DNA of 64,000 bases from Prosthecobacter sp. SYSU 5D2 (GTDB lineage: Bacteria; Verrucomicrobiota; Verrucomicrobiia; Verrucomicrobiales; Verrucomicrobiaceae), in assembly GCF_039655865.1 (NCBI RefSeq), contig NZ_JBBYXL010000001.1, forward strand, positions 248,001 to 312,000, in the 5' to 3' direction. The translations under genes and the position numbers were made by a program. Under the pieces are notes generated by a model. The model saw nothing but the letters and a program-made list of their open reading frames with translations, ran no database searches and had not been told where the DNA came from. Positions 35,995 through 46,069 of the stretch are shown here, piece after piece. The first letter of the stretch is position 1, and every line of letters starts with the position of its first letter.

Positions 35995-37209
35995 TCAAAA
36001 TGGCAGGGGCGTGTTTGGCGGGACTGCATCTTTGGGCCAGGGGTAGCTGGCATTGAAGACGTGCATCTGTTCTTCGGTCTCCACTTTCGCAAAGGTTTCG
36101 TTGATCTGCTCCTCCTTCGCCCAGACGCGTTTGCTGTCGAGCCCCAGGTGACGTATGAAGAACGGGTAGGCGGCGAGGCGCTTGCTTGGGCCGTAGTCGT
36201 GGCCTTCCAGAGGGAAGTGGGCGTTTACGACTTTATCCGTGGCTCCGTAAAGGCTGTAAATGTGCTGGATGTATGGGAACTCCACCTCTGGTGTGTTTTG
36301 GGTGTAATCTGCGCCATTGGAAAGAATGAGCTGGGGCCGGGGTGCGGTCATCGCGGCGATCTCGGCGTTGTTGGTTTTGTGGTTAGGCCCCCAGTGGACA
36401 GGCATGCCGCTTTCACAAGGGCAGCCGCCAAAGAAGTGAGAGGAGACCTGGCAGCTTGGCACCGCCACCGCCACCCGCTCATCCAATGCGGAGGTGATGA
36501 ATGTCTGCGTGGCGCCGCCGGAGTTTCCGGTCATGCCGATGCGCTTGGGATCCACCCCTTCGATGGAGGAAACAAAATCAAGGGCACGGATGCTGTTCCA
36601 CATGATCATGCGCAGAATTTCAGGCACTTTGCCGTGCTCCCAGCCTGCCTTTTTGCTATCGCCATAACCCACCATGTCATAATGAAACACCACCGCGCCC
36701 ATGCGCGCCAGCACGGCGCAGCGGGTCTGGCGGGAGGGCAGGAAACGGCCTCCATGACCGTGGGCGGAGACAATGCCTGCATAGGGCGGCTTCATATCCA
36801 GAGGCCGGTACAAGGTGCCTGTGACATAGAATCCAGGCCAGCTGCGGATATAGACGCTTTCAGCGGTATAGCCCTCATAGGTCCGCTTGTTGGAATAGAC
36901 AGGATCCAGCGGCGGTTTCTCCGGCGGATTTGCAAGGCGTGCTCCTTCGAGCATGCCTTGACGAATGGCGGCCTTGCGCTTTTCCCAGCTCGCCAGATCT
37001 GGCGTTGCCTTTTTAAACGCTTCCAGTTCTGCGATGGCTTCTTCCGGTGTTTGAGCGTGGCCCATGCGCAGCTTCCAGCCTTCGGGCGGAGTCTCCCCCT
37101 TCTCGGCACCGAGGAGAGACTGACCCCAGAGACCGCTTAGCATGGCGGTGCCTGAAGCTTTCATAAAGGAACGCCGGTTGCGGGAGGCGGAGTCAGATTT
37201 GGCTTTCAT
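35995..37209 (-). CDS. Exported alpha/beta hydrolase (acetyl-xylan-esterase/dienelactone-hydrolase-like)
   Basis: A 404-residue alpha/beta hydrolase with a twin-arginine start ([10 protein letters not shown]) and Ala cleavage near [17 protein letters not shown] carries the nucleophile Ser in [16 protein letters not shown] is the oxyanion loop, and FPLEGHDYG near the C terminus holds the catalytic His. This architecture is common in PVC genomes and is often annotated as acetylxylan esterase. It may deacylate polysaccharides. The start at 37209 matches the Tat signal. It lies 35 bases after the stop of the glycerophosphodiesterase on the same strand, possibly one transcript. Confidence 0.82.
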   Translation of the reverse strand: MKAKSDSASRNRRSFMKASGTAMLSGLWGQSLLGAEKGETPPEGWKLRMGHAQTPEEAIAELEAFKKATPDLASWEKRKAAIRQGMLEGARLANPPEKPPLDPVYSNKRTYEGYTAESVYIRSWPGFYVTGTLYRPLDMKPPYAGIVSAHGHGGRFLPSRQTRCAVLARMGAVVFHYDMVGYGDSKKAGWEHGKVPEILRMIMWNSIRALDFVSSIEGVDPKRIGMTGNSGGATQTFITSALDERVAVAVPSCQVSSHFFGGCPCESGMPVHWGPNHKTNNAEIAAMTAPRPQLILSNGADYTQNTPEVEFPYIQHIYSLYGATDKVVNAHFPLEGHDYGPSKRLAAYPFFIRHLGLDSKRVWAKEEQINETFAKVETEEQMHVFNASYPWPKDAVPPNTPLPF

Positions 37210-37244
37210 AATGGCTGGTTGTGAGCGCTTGCGGTTCTGCACTC

Positions 37245-38066
37245 TTACTTTTTAGTATTGATGTATTCCTGTACCAAGACCGGTACGTCGCTGCAAATCG
37301 CATCCACTCCGAGGCCTACGCCGAGGAAATAATCCTTGAGATTGTGCCCGGGCCAGCCGGTCACAATAAAACCCTGCTTTTGGGCTTCCTTCACGGCCAG
37401 ACGGGTCGTTCCCTCCATTTTTGCGGCGATCCTTTTGGAGCCGATGGCCCTGGCTGCTTCCATCAGTTCCGGGGTCAGCGGGCCGCCTTTGATCAGCATG
37501 ATGTCAGCCCGTGGATCGATTTTTTTGATGGCGATGAGAGGGCGCTGGTCAAAGGAAGTGAAAATATAGGTCGAGCCTTCGGGAACATGGGCTGTGACTT
37601 TTTGATGCAATTTGGCCGCATACTCTTCGATGCGGGAATCTGGATAAAGCTCCTTGTTGCTGGTCTTCATCTCAAATTCCACATACAGGCCCGGCTTGTC
37701 ATTCAAGTAAGCCAGCAATGTGTCCAGGAAGAGCAAGGGTTCGTTCTGAATTTTGGAGGTGATTTTCCGGGCTTTGTCTGCAGCCATGTGCTCGACAGGG
37801 CCCTTGCCCTGATGCGTGCGGTCCAGGGAGTCATCGTGCAGGACCACCAGCTCGCCATCCTTGGTCATGCGCACATCCAGTTCATAACCACGGATCCCCT
37901 TGTCATAAGTGCTCTTGAAAGCAAAGAGCGTGTTTTCTTCAAACTCATGCGCGCCGCCCCGGTGAGCAAAATGGAACGGCGTTTTTTCCTCTGCCTGGAG
38001 GTCGCCGTGAGGCACGACCGCCGTGAAAACAATCGTGAACAGGGCTGCGAGCGGATATTTCATCAT
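37245..38066 (-). CDS. Glycerophosphodiester phosphodiesterase (secreted)
   Basis: A 273-residue GDPD-family enzyme, which splits glycerophosphodiesters into glycerol-3-phosphate and an alcohol. It has a signal peptide ([17 protein letters not shown]). [16 protein letters not shown] gives the catalytic HRG and ENT motif, followed by the metal residues in [19 protein letters not shown]. Both general acid/base His residues are present. The start at 38066 (or the adjacent ATG 38063) gives the signal peptide. It precedes the esterase gene on the same strand with 35 bases between. Lipid scavenging is a plausible role. Confidence 0.9.
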   Translation of the reverse strand: MMKYPLAALFTIVFTAVVPHGDLQAEEKTPFHFAHRGGAHEFEENTLFAFKSTYDKGIRGYELDVRMTKDGELVVLHDDSLDRTHQGKGPVEHMAADKARKITSKIQNEPLLFLDTLLAYLNDKPGLYVEFEMKTSNKELYPDSRIEEYAAKLHQKVTAHVPEGSTYIFTSFDQRPLIAIKKIDPRADIMLIKGGPLTPELMEAARAIGSKRIAAKMEGTTRLAVKEAQKQGFIVTGWPGHNLKDYFLGVGLGVDAICSDVPVLVQEYINTKK

Positions 38067-38296
38067 GAGGGGATGGGTGGGGTGCCAAGCTGCCACGGCA
38101 ACAGCTCCCGCAATGCGACCGCGAAGGTTGGAAGCCTGTGGTGGGCAAGCTCTTACGGCCGCGTTCAACAGGTTCTATCGTCTTGCCACAGCAACCGCAC
38201 GCACTTCATCCTCCAGGACGACGACTCCATTCATCCGCCGAATCCGCCCCACTCCCGCAGTGGACGGCTTCCCTTCCCCGCTTTAATCTTTGCCGC

Positions 38297-38896
38297 ATGA
38301 GTTTGCCCTCCCTTGCTGACACTTCCGCCCTGATCCGGCAGCGCCGCTCCATCAAACCGGTGGACATGGATGCCGCGCGCCCGGTGGAGACGGTTCTGCT
38401 GACGGAGCTGATCGAAAATGCCACCTGGGCACCGAATCACGGGATGACGGAGCCGTGGAAATTTCATGTCTTTAGCGGCAGCTCCCGCCAGCGGTTGGCG
38501 GACGGGCTGAGTACTCTTTATCAACAGACCACGCCCGCTTCCGAGTTCCGCGAGGACAAGCTACAAAAGATGGGCAGCAATCCCCTTCTGGCACCGGTCA
38601 TCATCGCCTGCGTGATGGAGCGCAGCGGCGGGGGCAAGATCCCTGAGATGGAGGAAATTGAAGCCGTCTCCTGCGCCATGCAGAACCTGATGCTCAGCGC
38701 CACGGCAGCGGGCCTGGGTTCCTTTTGGTCCTCCCCGCCGGTGCTGGACACCGCTGAATTTCAAAATTGGTTAGGCATCCGCAGCCAGGACCGCTGCCTC
38801 GGGCTGCTTTACCTCGGCTGGCCTAAACCGGGGTTTACCTGGCCGCGCAGCGCCCGCCAGCCTGTGGCGGGCAAGATCACCTGGCATCATGATTGA
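38297..38896 (+). CDS. Nitroreductase-family flavoprotein
   Basis: A 199-residue FMN-dependent nitroreductase-fold protein. The N-terminal RQRRSIKPVD and LIENATWAPNHGMTEPWKF blocks bind FMN, and SCAMQNLMLSATAAGLGSFW is the central helix motif typical of this family. It reduces nitro groups, quinones or flavins with NAD(P)H; the natural substrate cannot be read. Its stop overlaps the start of the DUF456 gene by 8 bases, so the two are cotranslated. The frame extends upstream to 38138, but that part lacks homologous character. Confidence 0.9.
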   Translation: MSLPSLADTSALIRQRRSIKPVDMDAARPVETVLLTELIENATWAPNHGMTEPWKFHVFSGSSRQRLADGLSTLYQQTTPASEFREDKLQKMGSNPLLAPVIIACVMERSGGGKIPEMEEIEAVSCAMQNLMLSATAAGLGSFWSSPPVLDTAEFQNWLGIRSQDRCLGLLYLGWPKPGFTWPRSARQPVAGKITWHHD

Positions 38897-39437
38897 AACT
38901 CTCACCTCCTGGTGGGAAATGATTTCCCAGTCCTTTGAGGCCATCCCCTTTGGCGGGATGGGCGTCTGGGTGCTCACTGGCTGCCTGCTTCTGGTGGGTC
39001 TCATCGGCTCCGTACTGCCCTTGCTGCCGGGGCCGCTGATTCTGTTTGTGGCCGGCGTCCTGCACACCTGGCTCCAGCCGGAGGCCGGCATGAGCTTGAC
39101 GGGGATGATCCTGCTTTTTGTGCTGCTGGTCATCGCCTACGTGCTGGATTTCGCGGCCGGGGCTATGGGTGCGCGCTGGTTTGGTGCCAGCCGCTGGGGC
39201 ATCCTAGGCGTCTTTGTCGGCGGCATCGTCGGGCTGTTTTTTGCCCCGCTGGGGTTCATCCTTGGGCCGCTGGCTGGCGGGCTGCTATTTGAACTGTTCT
39301 TTGCCAAAATGCGCATGGGCCCGGCCGTGAAGTCCACCTGGGGCACCCTGCTGGGCACCGGCGTGGGCCTGGTGGCGCGGCTGGTCATCAGCCTGGGCAT
39401 GGTGGCCACCGTGCTGGTGGACATCCTGTGGTGGTGA
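38889..39437 (+). CDS. DUF456-family membrane protein
   Basis: A 182-residue integral membrane protein with about four hydrophobic segments. LLPLLPGPLILFVAGVLHTW and FAAGAMGARWFGASRWGILG, plus Gly/Pro-rich turns, match the DUF456 family of unknown function. It overlaps the upstream nitroreductase gene by 8 bases and ends two bases from the convergent lipoprotein stop. Glycine-zipper-like repeats (GGIVGLFFAPLGFILGPLAG) suggest tight helix packing. Confidence 0.85.
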   Translation: MIETLTSWWEMISQSFEAIPFGGMGVWVLTGCLLLVGLIGSVLPLLPGPLILFVAGVLHTWLQPEAGMSLTGMILLFVLLVIAYVLDFAAGAMGARWFGASRWGILGVFVGGIVGLFFAPLGFILGPLAGGLLFELFFAKMRMGPAVKSTWGTLLGTGVGLVARLVISLGMVATVLVDILWW

Positions 39438-39439
39438 GC

Positions 39440-39802
39440 TTATTCAGCAACTACCGGCTCCTTCTTGCGGCGCTTCACCTGCACGCCCATCCGGCCCTGC
39501 ACCGGGTTGGCGCTCTGCTCGGCATCCATCCAATAAATCGCGCCGGGTTCATCCGGTGTGCGGTTGCGGTCCAGCAGGCCGGGGGAGTCCGGATTGTTGG
39601 AGCGGCCAAAAAGGCTGCCGTCATCGCTGCGGCCGGGGATTTCATTGCCTGTCCGCAGCCGCTTATGCTGCACACCCATGCGCCCCTGCACTGGCAGGCT
39701 GCCCCCGGCGTAATACTGCCGACCGTCTTTTTCCTCCGTGCTGCAACTGACGGAAACAAAGGCCAGAGAGACCAGTACCAGGGAGGCGAGGGAGAATTTC
39801 AT
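39440..39802 (-). CDS. Small lipoprotein with a duplicated PVQGRMGVQ motif
   Basis: A 120-residue lipoprotein: signal peptide with lipobox ending VSVSC (C20), then a polar Gly/Arg-rich mature part. The nonamer PVQGRMGVQ occurs at 37-45 and again at 100-108, each followed by basic residues (HKR, VKRRKK). Between them lies an Asp/Asn-rich stretch. It is divergent from the sigma factor gene and convergent with DUF456. No known family. It may bind an anionic envelope partner through the basic repeats. Confidence 0.68.
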   Translation of the reverse strand: MKFSLASLVLVSLAFVSVSCSTEEKDGRQYYAGGSLPVQGRMGVQHKRLRTGNEIPGRSDDGSLFGRSNNPDSPGLLDRNRTPDEPGAIYWMDAEQSANPVQGRMGVQVKRRKKEPVVAE

Positions 39803-39971
39803 GGTGGTGAAAAGTGTAACTGCTGCCGTCTTAGCACAGCCCGCACGCCGTGGAAGTAAAATTTAATTCTTTAAACCCGAACCCTGCGATTGATCTCGGC
39901 CATCGGCTGCAAATCCTGGCCTCTGCCTTTTTTTTGCAACCTTCGCTGTAAATTCCTGAATACAATGGGTG

Positions 39972-40709
39972 ATGAAGCTGTCCTCCGTCCTGGCTACGCC
40001 CCGTTCGTTTCGCACCACGCGCTGGAGCCTGGTGCGGCTGGCGATTGCGGAGGAGCCGGTGGAAGCCATGCAGGCCATGGAGGCGCTGTGCGAGGCCTAC
40101 TGGTATCCGCTTTACGCCTTCATCCGCCGCAGCGGCTACAAGCCGGAGGATGCAGAGGATCTGACCCAGGGATTCTTTGCCCGGATGCTTGACCGGGACA
40201 TCCTCATGTCGGCCGATCCCAGCCGTGGAAAGCTGCGCTCCTTTCTGCTGACATGCCTGCGCCGTTACATGGCCAGTGAGCATGAGCGGGCCAGGGCCCT
40301 AAAGCGCGGCGGCGGCCTGGTCACCAGCCTGGATGCCGAATGGGCTGAAGACCGCTACCGGCACGAACCCCGGGACAATATGAGCCCGGACCGGCTCTTC
40401 CAGCGGCGCTGGGCGCTGACCGTGCTGGAGCATGCCCTGCGCCTGCTTGAGGAGGAGTATGCCAGCCGGGGAAAGGAAAACCAGTTCGGGACACTGCGTC
40501 CATTTTTAGGCATGAGCGGGGAACCCGGCCCCACCTATGAGCAGGCGGCCGCCAGCCTGGGCCTGACCGTGAACAACGTGAAGACCCAGATCTTCCGGCT
40601 GCGCCAGCGGTGGCGGGAACTGCTCTTCGAACAGGTGAGCCTGACCCTGGACGAACCTAGCTCAGACGAGATCAAGGCGGAGCTGGCGGAACTGATGCAG
40701 TGTGTATGA
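39972..40709 (+). CDS. ECF-like RNA polymerase sigma factor
   Basis: A 245-residue sigma-70-family factor of the ECF-like type common in Planctomycetes and Verrucomicrobia. TTRWSLV near the N terminus, then the region-2 helices (YWYPLYAFIRRSGYKPEDAEDLTQGFF) and a region-4 helix-turn-helix ending NVKTQIFRLRQRWRELL. The length includes an insertion (about 110-165) between regions 2 and 4. It lies 83 bases before the kinase gene, and sigma factors of this type are usually linked to Ser/Thr kinases. The start could also be the adjacent GTG at 39969. Possible target: the kinase/Ton genes downstream. Confidence 0.88.
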   Translation: MKLSSVLATPRSFRTTRWSLVRLAIAEEPVEAMQAMEALCEAYWYPLYAFIRRSGYKPEDAEDLTQGFFARMLDRDILMSADPSRGKLRSFLLTCLRRYMASEHERARALKRGGGLVTSLDAEWAEDRYRHEPRDNMSPDRLFQRRWALTVLEHALRLLEEEYASRGKENQFGTLRPFLGMSGEPGPTYEQAAASLGLTVNNVKTQIFRLRQRWRELLFEQVSLTLDEPSSDEIKAELAELMQCV

Positions 40710-40792
40710 ACAACAGCTCCCGGCGAGATGCGGCCTAACAAATGCTTCACATCCGCCGTGTTTTTCCTTAAAACTCAAATTTCTCCCGAATC

Positions 40793-43700
40793 ATGAGCAC
40801 GCCCAACGATCCTCTTTTGGAGGGCCTGAAACCTGCCGATCTGCTGAAGCGCGGGCTGGACACGGTGAAGCCTCCTTCGGGCACTCCCCTGGACTGGCAG
40901 CCGCCTGAGCCGGAAGTGCTGGCGCAACTGCTGCCGCAGTATCAGATCGAGTCGCTGCTGGGCCGGGGCGGCATGGGCGCAGTGTATCGCGGGAAACAGG
41001 TGGCACTGGACCGGGCGGTGGCCATCAAGCTGCTGCCTGCCGAACTCACTGCCGATGCGGAGTTTGTGGGCCGGTTCCAACGGGAGGCGCGCACGCTCGC
41101 CCGCATGCAGCATCCGGGAATCGTCTCCGTCTATGACTTCGGGCAGACATCGCAGGGCCATTTGTATTTCATCATGGAGTATGTGGACGGGACCGACCTG
41201 CACCGCGTCATCCACGGTCCCGGTTTGAAGCCAGCCCAGGTGCTGGAGATCGTGGCCCAGGTGTGTGAAGCCCTGCAATACGCGCACAGCCAGGGAGTGA
41301 TGCACCGGGACATCAAGCCAGCCAACGTCCTCCTGACCCAGGACGGCCGGGCCAAGCTGGCCGACTTCGGGCTGGCACGTCCCACTCAGGAGGACAGCGG
41401 CGGTTTCACCCGCAGCAACGTCGTCATGGGCACGCCGGACTACATCGCCCCGGAGCAACTTTACGGTCAGTCGGACCACCGGGCGGACCTTTTTTCCCTG
41501 GGCGTCATGCTGTATGAAATGCTCACCGGCCAGACCCCGCGCGGAGCCTGGTCCCTGCCCAGCCAGAGGGTGCGGGTGGATGTGCGGCTGGACCAGGTGG
41601 TGCTGCGCGCGCTCCAGCAGGATGTCTCCCTGCGCTATCAGCAGGCCAGTGAAATGAAGACGGACGTGGACCAGATCCGCTTCACCCCGCCCGCTTCCCC
41701 GAAGGCCGCGCCTGGAAAGGCAGTTCCTGCAGCCGCCCCGGCCAAACCGGCGGCCAAACAGGCTGCAGCCCCTCCGGCATCCCCCGCGCGCAAACACCGG
41801 AAAAAGAGCAATGGACGGTTGGTCTTCCTGGGTGTCACACTGCCACTCGTTCTCCTGGCTGGCGGCTATGGATGGCTCTCCCGCAAGCATGAGGCTCAAG
41901 CAAGACGGGCGGAGGAACCCGCCAGGCCAGCCCCAGCACCGGCAGCGGACCCGCAGAGAGCCTTGGCACCATCTCTGCCAGTCCCGCCCACGCAGACCGC
42001 CACCATGACCACGGCACCTGCGCCACCGCCTACCACCACCGCCACACCTCCGCAGCAGACAGCCGCCCTGGAACTGGCCGTTCCCGTCCCGGACTGGCTG
42101 AAGCAAGCCAGGCAGAAAGGTGGCCGGCTGAAGCTGTTCGGCACCTGGAAGGGCCAGGCCATCAGTCTGGGCAAAGCGGTGGAGTTTGATGATTTTGTCA
42201 AGGTCGTGACTTCCGAGCACGGCTGGGCAGCGGTGAGAAAAAACGGTGAGACCTATGCCGCAACCTGGCCCAATGGGCATTTGCCCCCCTTTCAGACCCA
42301 GGACGTGAGCGGCGGCCACCTGATCTCACTGCTGCTGAAAGACAGTGACGGCTTGGGCTACAAAATCCTGTGGCATGGGGAAAGCCTGCGCCGGGATGAG
42401 GTGGTCCACCCACAGGCTTACACCTGTCTGCACCCTTACCAGCTCGTCCTCGCCCTCAGCCAGGATGGCCGCATCCTCAAGACCAGTGAATGGGGAGGAT
42501 CTGGCAAAAAAATACCGCCGTCCGACTTCTTCCGTGGCTTCACCGCCGTAGCCTCCACCCAGGATCACTGTCTCGTCGCCAAGCCTGGCCAGCCGCTTGA
42601 AGGCTGGAACATCACCGACGGCAGTCGTACGCGCTTTCCCGCCCGTCTGACGGACGTTGTCGCCATGGATGCGACCAGCCAGTCCGTCATCACGCTGACC
42701 CGCAGCGGCAGCCCCTCCGTCTTTTCACTCTCAGACCGGGCCCCCTCAGCCACGGAAACCTCAGTACCTCCAGACCTGGGCCCCATGATCGCAGTGAAAG
42801 CCGGCCGCACCATGTATGCCGCCCAGCGCCCGGACGGCACCTGGTGCGCCTGGGGTCACGCTGAAGACCTGATCTCCCAAACCGAGCGCAACGGCCTCAT
42901 GCTGGATGTGGACTACGATTACCAGCCTGGCATCTCCCGAGTAATGATGTGGATCGAAGCGACTTCAGGATCCGTCCCCTCTGCTGATCCTGCGCCAAAG
43001 GTGGCCGCCACCCCCGCTCCCATGACCACCACGCCCCCGGCAGCCATCCCGATAAAGTCCGGCGACAAACCTGCTGAAGATGCCGCCGGGCGTCTGGCCG
43101 AACTCGCCATTCAGTTCCAGGCCGCCTATGACCGGGACATTGGCAGCAGTCTCAATATCAACGTGGCTGATCTGGACCGCAAATACCTCGCCGCCGTCCA
43201 GCGCGCCCTGGAGTCCGCCAGCGCCGCAGGCGGCCTGGACGAAGCCGTACAGCTCCGCGAGGAAGAAAAGCGCGTCCAGAACAAGGCTGCCCTGCCCTCC
43301 TACGACTTCGATACTCTGCCCGCCAGCCTGAAAAACCTGCGCAAGACCTATCGCGAAGCCCTGGCCAGACTCATCCTGGCCAGTAAAATGGACGCCCAGC
43401 CTCTCTATGAGCGCTATGATGCAGTCCTGGCCGCCTACCAGACAGAGCTAACCCAGCAACGTCTGTTAGACGATGCCATGAAAGTGCGGACAGTGCGCGA
43501 GAAACTGTCCCTGCAGCGGACGCAGAACCCTGAAAAGCAGGCGGCCACCGCCCCCCCCAACCCCAAAGGCACCCAGCTCTTTGACGGCAAAACACTGACC
43601 GGCTGGCGCATCGAAGGGGAAAAAAAAGCCTTCAGCGTTGTCGGCGGCCTGCTCAAAGCCAACGGGCAAAAAGCCAGCCTCATCTGCACGGAAGGCCCAT

Positions 43701-44104
43701 GGAAAAACTTCGAGCTTAATTTGAAGGTCATGACCGAGCTTCAGGGGAACAGCGGCGTGTGGATCCACACCCCGAAGAATCCACGCGACATCAGCAAACC
43801 CGGCCTGGAGGTGCAGATTTGCAATAACGGGGTGGATTCGCAAAAGACCGGCAGCATCTATTCCGTCCAGCCACAGACCAGACTGCTGGCACGCGACGGC
43901 CAGTGGTTTGATCTCAAAATCGTCGTTCAGGAGAAAACCATCCGCGTCTTCATCAACGGCAGGCAGGTCAATGAATGGACCCAGCCCGCTGGCTGGCGTC
44001 CGCCACCCAGTGTGCCCACCGCCGAACTGGGCAGCGGCACCATCGGCCTTCAGAGCAATGGCGGACTGACCTGGTTCAAGGACCTTTTCATTCGCCCCCT
44101 CTGA
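40793..44104 (+). CDS. Membrane Ser/Thr protein kinase fused to a DUF1080 (3-keto-disaccharide hydrolase) domain
   Basis: An 1103-residue fusion. The PknB-like kinase domain spans about 50-295 with the Gly loop GRGGMGAVY, Lys79, HRDIKPAN (D173) and DFG (D191), all intact. A Pro/Ala linker leads to one TM segment at 342-362. The outer part has a Pro/Thr-rich stretch, a beta-rich (propeller-like) region at about 440-720, a helical coiled region at about 760-915 and a DUF1080 domain from about 925 to the end (GTQLFDGKTLTGW). DUF1080 is found in sugar-binding or glycoside-hydrolysing proteins, so the protein may sense a sugar outside and phosphorylate inside. It sits between the sigma factor and the Ton genes. 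Confidence 0.9.
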   Translation: MSTPNDPLLEGLKPADLLKRGLDTVKPPSGTPLDWQPPEPEVLAQLLPQYQIESLLGRGGMGAVYRGKQVALDRAVAIKLLPAELTADAEFVGRFQREARTLARMQHPGIVSVYDFGQTSQGHLYFIMEYVDGTDLHRVIHGPGLKPAQVLEIVAQVCEALQYAHSQGVMHRDIKPANVLLTQDGRAKLADFGLARPTQEDSGGFTRSNVVMGTPDYIAPEQLYGQSDHRADLFSLGVMLYEMLTGQTPRGAWSLPSQRVRVDVRLDQVVLRALQQDVSLRYQQASEMKTDVDQIRFTPPASPKAAPGKAVPAAAPAKPAAKQAAAPPASPARKHRKKSNGRLVFLGVTLPLVLLAGGYGWLSRKHEAQARRAEEPARPAPAPAADPQRALAPSLPVPPTQTATMTTAPAPPPTTTATPPQQTAALELAVPVPDWLKQARQKGGRLKLFGTWKGQAISLGKAVEFDDFVKVVTSEHGWAAVRKNGETYAATWPNGHLPPFQTQDVSGGHLISLLLKDSDGLGYKILWHGESLRRDEVVHPQAYTCLHPYQLVLALSQDGRILKTSEWGGSGKKIPPSDFFRGFTAVASTQDHCLVAKPGQPLEGWNITDGSRTRFPARLTDVVAMDATSQSVITLTRSGSPSVFSLSDRAPSATETSVPPDLGPMIAVKAGRTMYAAQRPDGTWCAWGHAEDLISQTERNGLMLDVDYDYQPGISRVMMWIEATSGSVPSADPAPKVAATPAPMTTTPPAAIPIKSGDKPAEDAAGRLAELAIQFQAAYDRDIGSSLNINVADLDRKYLAAVQRALESASAAGGLDEAVQLREEEKRVQNKAALPSYDFDTLPASLKNLRKTYREALARLILASKMDAQPLYERYDAVLAAYQTELTQQRLLDDAMKVRTVREKLSLQRTQNPEKQAATAPPNPKGTQLFDGKTLTGWRIEGEKKAFSVVGGLLKANGQKASLICTEGPWKNFELNLKVMTELQGNSGVWIHTPKNPRDISKPGLEVQICNNGVDSQKTGSIYSVQPQTRLLARDGQWFDLKIVVQEKTIRVFINGRQVNEWTQPAGWRPPPSVPTAELGSGTIGLQSNGGLTWFKDLFIRPL

Positions 44105-44157
44105 GACGCCATTCCTGCGGTTGCTTCACGCCGTCTCTGCGGCATCGTAAGTATTCT

Positions 44158-45339
44158 GTGACACTCGCGCACGACAGGCATCTTCAGACAGGCATCGCCG
44201 GATCTCTGGTGATCCATGTCCTGTTACTGCTGCTCCTGGTCTGGGCCGCCAGCACGCAGGCACCTTATGAATTCAGCAAGGATTCTGAGGCTGAAAAAGA
44301 AAAAGAGCCGGAGGTCGTCCTGCTTTTCCCGGATCAGATCATTCTGGAACCGCCTCCGGAGGTGGAAAAGAAACCGCAGCTCTTCATCCGCACCACCCAG
44401 AATGAGGAGTCTGCGGTCAAGCCGCAGAACACCCCGTTCCAGTCGGACCGCAACACGGTCGCCGCCAGTATGCTGCCGCCAGTCCCCGGCACCCTGGCCC
44501 CCATGCCCACCCAGACAGGCACCGCGCCGGACATCCGTGAGCTGGCCAACCGGGACTATAAAAACGGCGAGATCAAAAATGATTCGGCCCCCATCGCCGC
44601 TGCCGCCCCCGCTACCCCAGCCCCGCCGCCCCCCAGCATCCTCAAGCCGCAGCCACCTCAGCAGGCTCAGCCCGCCCAGCCCACCCCGCCAACGCCGCAG
44701 ACAGCCCGAGCAGAGACCGCCCCCACCCCGCTGACCAAGATGATGGAGCAGATGGACAAGGCCATGGCCGCCGATCCCGCCCGCCTGCCCCTGGAAGTGC
44801 GCAAAACCGAATCTCAACCGCCCGCTCCCGCCCCCGATGCCACCCCTCCCGCCCTGCCGCAGGTGAGGGTGCCCGAAGACATGCCGCCGCCGATCGTCAA
44901 AGCCGTGCCGGTGGAGGACCCGGTGGAAATGAACACCCCCAATCCCGAGGCGGACGCTTTCTCCCCCTTCACCCGCACCAGCAAGAGGGACGGCGGCATC
45001 AGCCGCGAAGGCATGGACGCCGTGGATGCCGAGGCCACCCCGCTGGGAGCCTACATGCGCCAGGTCACCGGGGCCGTGGAGAGAAAATGGCACCTCTATG
45101 TACGTCTGGGCAAAGACTCCGTCACCTTTGGCAGGGTGCGCTTCCGCTTTTATGTGGATAAAAAAGGAGTTCCCCAGGATCTCAAAATCCTTTCCGACGC
45201 CCGCGATGCCGACCCGCGCATGAGAGAATTGACCTTGCGGGCCATCCTGGATGCGCAAATACCTCCCATCCCTCCGGACCTCCTGCCCACACTAGATGAC
45301 GAACGGGTGAAGATCGAATATGAAGCCATTATTTACTGA
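44158..45339 (+). CDS. TonB-like energy-transducing protein
   Basis: A 393-residue protein with one N-terminal TM segment (SLVIHVLLLLLLVWA), a very long Pro/Ala/Glu-rich periplasm-spanning stretch (about 35-290) and a C-terminal alpha/beta domain resembling TonB/TolA (MRQVTGAVERKWHLYVRLG, RVRFRFYVDKKGVPQDLKIL). It transmits proton-motive force to outer-membrane receptors together with ExbB/ExbD. The best start is the GTG at 44158; the frame continues upstream into the kinase gene. It overlaps exbB by 20 bases. Confidence 0.8.
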   Translation: MTLAHDRHLQTGIAGSLVIHVLLLLLLVWAASTQAPYEFSKDSEAEKEKEPEVVLLFPDQIILEPPPEVEKKPQLFIRTTQNEESAVKPQNTPFQSDRNTVAASMLPPVPGTLAPMPTQTGTAPDIRELANRDYKNGEIKNDSAPIAAAAPATPAPPPPSILKPQPPQQAQPAQPTPPTPQTARAETAPTPLTKMMEQMDKAMAADPARLPLEVRKTESQPPAPAPDATPPALPQVRVPEDMPPPIVKAVPVEDPVEMNTPNPEADAFSPFTRTSKRDGGISREGMDAVDAEATPLGAYMRQVTGAVERKWHLYVRLGKDSVTFGRVRFRFYVDKKGVPQDLKILSDARDADPRMRELTLRAILDAQIPPIPPDLLPTLDDERVKIEYEAIIY

Positions 45340-46069
45340 CCTGCTTGCCCACTTTTACCTCGCCGCCGCTGCCACGGCAGATGCCCCTGGTGGCTTCGCC
45401 AGGGTTCTGGATTTCCTTTCCACCGGCGGATTTGTCATGCTCTTCATCGTGCTGTGCTCCATGGCCTCCGTCACGGTCATGATCTCCGCCGGACTGCGCT
45501 TGAGGGATCCCCTGGTCATGCCCGCCTCCGTCGCGGCTCAGTTACGCAGCCTTCCCAAGTATGCGGCCAAAGGTGACATCAGGCCTTTGCAGGAGTTCTT
45601 GGAAAAAGATACGTCCATGCTGTCCAAGCTCGGTGCCCTGGCCATCAGTGGCACCTTTTCCAGCCGCCAGGAATGTGTGGACACCATCACCGCCCGGGCC
45701 AAGGAGGACCTGCATCATCTGGAGCGCGGCATCTCCGTGCTGGAGGTCATGGTCACCGTTGCGCCGCTCCTGGGCCTGCTGGGCACCACAGCCGCCCTGG
45801 TCGGCATGTTTTCTGCCTTCGGGGGTGAGGCCGGACCGGACACGGCCACCATCGCCAAGGAGATTGGCGTGGCGCTGCGCTGCACCATCGCCGGTCTTTT
45901 CGTCGCCGTGCCCTCTGTCCTCGCCCATACTTACTTTGTCCGTCGCCTGGACAACATCGCCGTACGGCTGGAATCCATCCTGCACGAGACCATCCAGACC
46001 TTCTTTGCCCATTTTGAAGTCAAGCATACCCACGAGGTACGCACTCCGGAACCCGAACGCCTGCGATGA
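45320..46069 (+). CDS. exbB: ExbB/TolQ/MotA proton-channel protein
   Basis: A 249-residue inner-membrane protein of the ExbB/TolQ family. It has a hydrophobic segment near 30-55, then a cytoplasmic loop, and two C-terminal TM segments, the first with VTVAPLLGLLGTTAALVGMF, the family's most conserved block. It forms the stator that powers the TonB-like protein. It overlaps tonB-like by 20 bases and exbD by 4, so all three are cotranslated. Confidence 0.92.
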   Translation: MKPLFTDLLAHFYLAAAATADAPGGFARVLDFLSTGGFVMLFIVLCSMASVTVMISAGLRLRDPLVMPASVAAQLRSLPKYAAKGDIRPLQEFLEKDTSMLSKLGALAISGTFSSRQECVDTITARAKEDLHHLERGISVLEVMVTVAPLLGLLGTTAALVGMFSAFGGEAGPDTATIAKEIGVALRCTIAGLFVAVPSVLAHTYFVRRLDNIAVRLESILHETIQTFFAHFEVKHTHEVRTPEPERLR

